From Setophaga petechia (lineage: Eukaryota; Chordata; Aves; Passeriformes; Parulidae): a DNA stretch of 64,000 nt. The stretch spans positions 9,664,501 to 9,728,500 of the forward strand of contig JANCRA010000010.1 in the NCBI GenBank assembly GCA_024362935.1. Reading direction: 5' to 3'. Within the stretch, counting starts at the first letter, position 1; every line of letters begins with the position of its first letter. The position numbers and the translations under genes are program-made. A model generated the notes under the pieces. It did no database searches. It was not told the DNA's origin and saw only the letters and a program-made list of their open reading frames with translations. Positions 61,716 to 64,000 of this stretch are shown here, piece by piece.

Positions 61716-64000
61716 ACAGGAATCCCTGCCCCTCCTGAGACTGCTCCTTCCCTCACTGGGTCTGCCAGTAATGGGTACCAGAGCAGGAGGAGACCTGTGG
61801 GACCTACAGCAAGCAGCCAAGGAGCAATCTTCTTGTAAGAAAAAATTCTTCTGAACCCTTAGCCTAGGATCTGAATGTCTGCACTTGCATGTGTTCTGAG
61901 CTTTTAAGAACATTTGGCTATATTTTAATAGATGTGGTAATTTAATTGTAATAGCTGTCCGTGGGGTGTGGTTTTGGTATGAAGAAGCCCTCAGACAAGG
62001 TCTGTTCCTTTGGGGGATTTAGTTAACAATTTCCTGGAAATTATTACTTGAAAACTGACTGAGTTACTGAGTATGCAGGTGACTGTCACCTGCAGGGTTG
62101 TGAAAGAGTCACCAAAATCAATTATGTAGCTTAAAAAAATGAGACTGTGTCTCCTTGGTTTCAAGCTGATGAATGACATATGTGAGTGTGCCCTTAAACA
62201 AATAAACAAAACAAAAAACAAAATGAAAAAAGGTTTCCTGATTAAATAATGAGCTATTGCCTGGAACAGCAAAAACACATAAACAAATACAGTGACTGTG
62301 AGAGCTAAAATGGGGGGAGAAAACTCTTTCAGTAAAGAGCAGGATCCTCTCCAGAGCACGAGCTGTGAGCAGCAAGCCGAGCCCACGTCATCAGTATGGT
62401 TGGCACCAGCTACTGCTGAGGCCATTAGTTACTAAAATGTGCTGACTTTTTTTAGCTTTGACCCAAGTTCCTTCCATCTCCTGGAGAGCATTCCTCTTTT
62501 TTATTTTTTTTTTAATTTTATTATTGTGGGGTGTTTTGGGTTTTTTTTAAAGTAGCAACACAAAGAGTTGGAACAGGTTGACACGGTGATGGCATCACGT
62601 TTTGATCTCTTGCTTCAAACAAAAGATGCACACCCAGCTATCAAAATAAAGTGAACTTTGTTTAGCACTACTTGCCTGACTTTCCCTTGCCTTTTACCCT
62701 GTGTAGCTGTACAGAACTGAGCCAACAGGATATAAAATGTTACCCAACCAGAACTGTCCACAATACTGACATTTGATACCCACATTGCCTCTGCTTGTTC
62801 CTGAAGTTATTTTAGAAAAGTGCTTTCTATGTTAATCTTCTTTGGAATATTTGAGTAATTTTAAAAAGAATAACAGACTCCCATCTAACTAACTCACACT
62901 GTCAGACTAGCAAAGTCATTTTTCTAGGACAGCCTCTCTTCCTCTCTGCCAAAGGACAGCAGGCTATGGCAGATCCCAAAGCAGGGACTGATTTGCAGAA
63001 ATGTTATGTGTGACAAGGAAACCCTTCTCTGTTAAGCAAGAGCAGCTGCAGCTGCTACAGAGGTATCATCATTATGTGCAGTATTCTTTTAGAAGGCTTG
63101 GTTATGATATCAATGTGCAACTAGGAGCTTCCACACCATCTGTATTTTAACATTGCCCAACCAGAAACATGTCAATGTATATATATTGTTCATAGGGATT
63201 CCAAACTTTTAGATATCTCAATCTGGGAAAACAAACAACATTCCCCCTGCTCCTTCCAAGCTTCCCATTTCCTATTCCTGCAAGGCAATAAAAATACTTG
63301 CAAAAGTTTTTGGACACTCTCCTATCTTTTCCCCTGTTTGAGGAGAAAAATAAATGTTCCTCAGATTCCTTGTAACAGAGAGAGGTTTAAAATAGTTTCT
63401 AAAAGATTTTATAGCATCTTAAAATATTCTCTTTTATCTTTTATATTTTTCTTACAGTGTCTGTAGATTATGGGCTGAGTTTAAAAAACCCTTGGGTGCT
63501 ACTTTTGGAGTTGAGAGTATGCATATGGTGCACACATTTCCAACTAAGTGATGACTTCCATGAGACGTAGTACTACATGTGGGTGGGATGCTGGCAAGTA
63601 ACAGATTTTAATGTACAATTCAAATAAGGGCATGAAAATCCAAGTTCTGCAATAAAAGAAACATGTTGAAATTCAATGGGAGAAATTTAAAGTTATTTAT
63701 TCTGAGCCTTCAAAAGAGCTGGGAATTTTGGTTCTGTCCTGAGGCTGCACAAAATGGCTACATGGAAAATCTGTCTCCAACCAAATCTGCCCAGGACTGC
63801 AGGCATCAGGCTGGTTTTGTGATGTCATCTAGAGTATTGTTTCACAGAAAATATGGAATTGATTGCATTTTGCTAAGTGAAGTGGAAACAAAGCGACTTC
63901 TCATGCTCAGATGTAATCACTCCAAAATTAGGGCTAATGCATCTTTCTGCCCTTAACAGGAACCTCTCTACCTGTCAGTGCCTCCTGCAGCCTCCAGCAA
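61716..64000. other. AT-rich noncoding stretch at the window end
   Basis: No gene or further transposon is recognised. It includes an A-rich tract at about 62198-62232 and T-rich low-complexity sequence at about 62497-62550. A 144-codon minus-strand frame (61991-62425) has hydrophobic runs produced by the A-rich tract read in reverse and is not treated as a gene. Confidence 0.55.

Noticed and set aside
61991..62425. 144-codon minus-strand frame with apparent membrane segments
   Set aside because: The hydrophobic stretches come from an A-rich low-complexity tract read in reverse (Phe/Leu codons). It is next to an LTR piece but shows no retroviral motif.

Overview
The window reads as nuclear DNA of a bird, most likely a passerine. 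The evidence is the kind of dispersed repeat it carries. There are fragments of CR1, the dominant avian LINE, on both strands (3152-3203, 17955-18020, 61150-61456). A short element at 13150-13276 joins a CR1-type tail to a tRNA-Ile-like head, the architecture of the passerine SINE TguSINE1. A solo piece of an avian ERVL-type LTR lies at 61459-61715. The background is AT-rich with short GC-rich patches and mononucleotide runs, as is usual for bird introns and gene deserts. Nothing looks prokaryotic: there are no operons, ribosome binding sites, phage genes or CRISPR arrays.

I find no protein-coding gene that I can name. The longest open frames (up to 346 codons) lie in a GC-rich minisatellite or in GC-rich patches, and none gives a recognisable family. 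The window is therefore either a large intron or an intergenic desert. Four short stretches have exon-like edges or an unusual open frame (6163-6242, 38463-38571, 51534-51947 minus, 55515-55710). They are listed as weak candidates only.

Layout. 1-13 kb: AT-rich sequence with a CR1 tail, an AAAG microsatellite and a 112-bp tandem duplication. 13-18 kb: the SINE, a very compact CpG cluster (16720-16775), an AT-rich homeodomain-motif-like block (16960-17520) and a CR1 tail. 18-38 kb: mostly featureless AT-rich sequence with one further conserved-looking block (32480-33080) and a possible very old tRNA-derived SINE. 38-41 kb: a possible exon, then a striking GC-rich minisatellite of about 42-bp units (39640-40222). 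41-50 kb: simple repeats, an old DNA-transposon-like relic (42201-42420), a GC-rich 17-bp tandem repeat, and a decayed L2-type LINE whose reverse-transcriptase peptide is still readable (49178-49605 minus). 50-64 kb: a long AT-rich block (56530-60330) that could be a 3'UTR or regulatory DNA, then a CR1 directly abutting the LTR.

The most noteworthy items are the minisatellite (sub-family order, repeated G4-type motifs on the minus strand), the readable L2 relic, the CR1/LTR junction and the SINE. Repeat names rest on remembered consensus patterns, not on a database search. Conservation statements are impressions from composition only.
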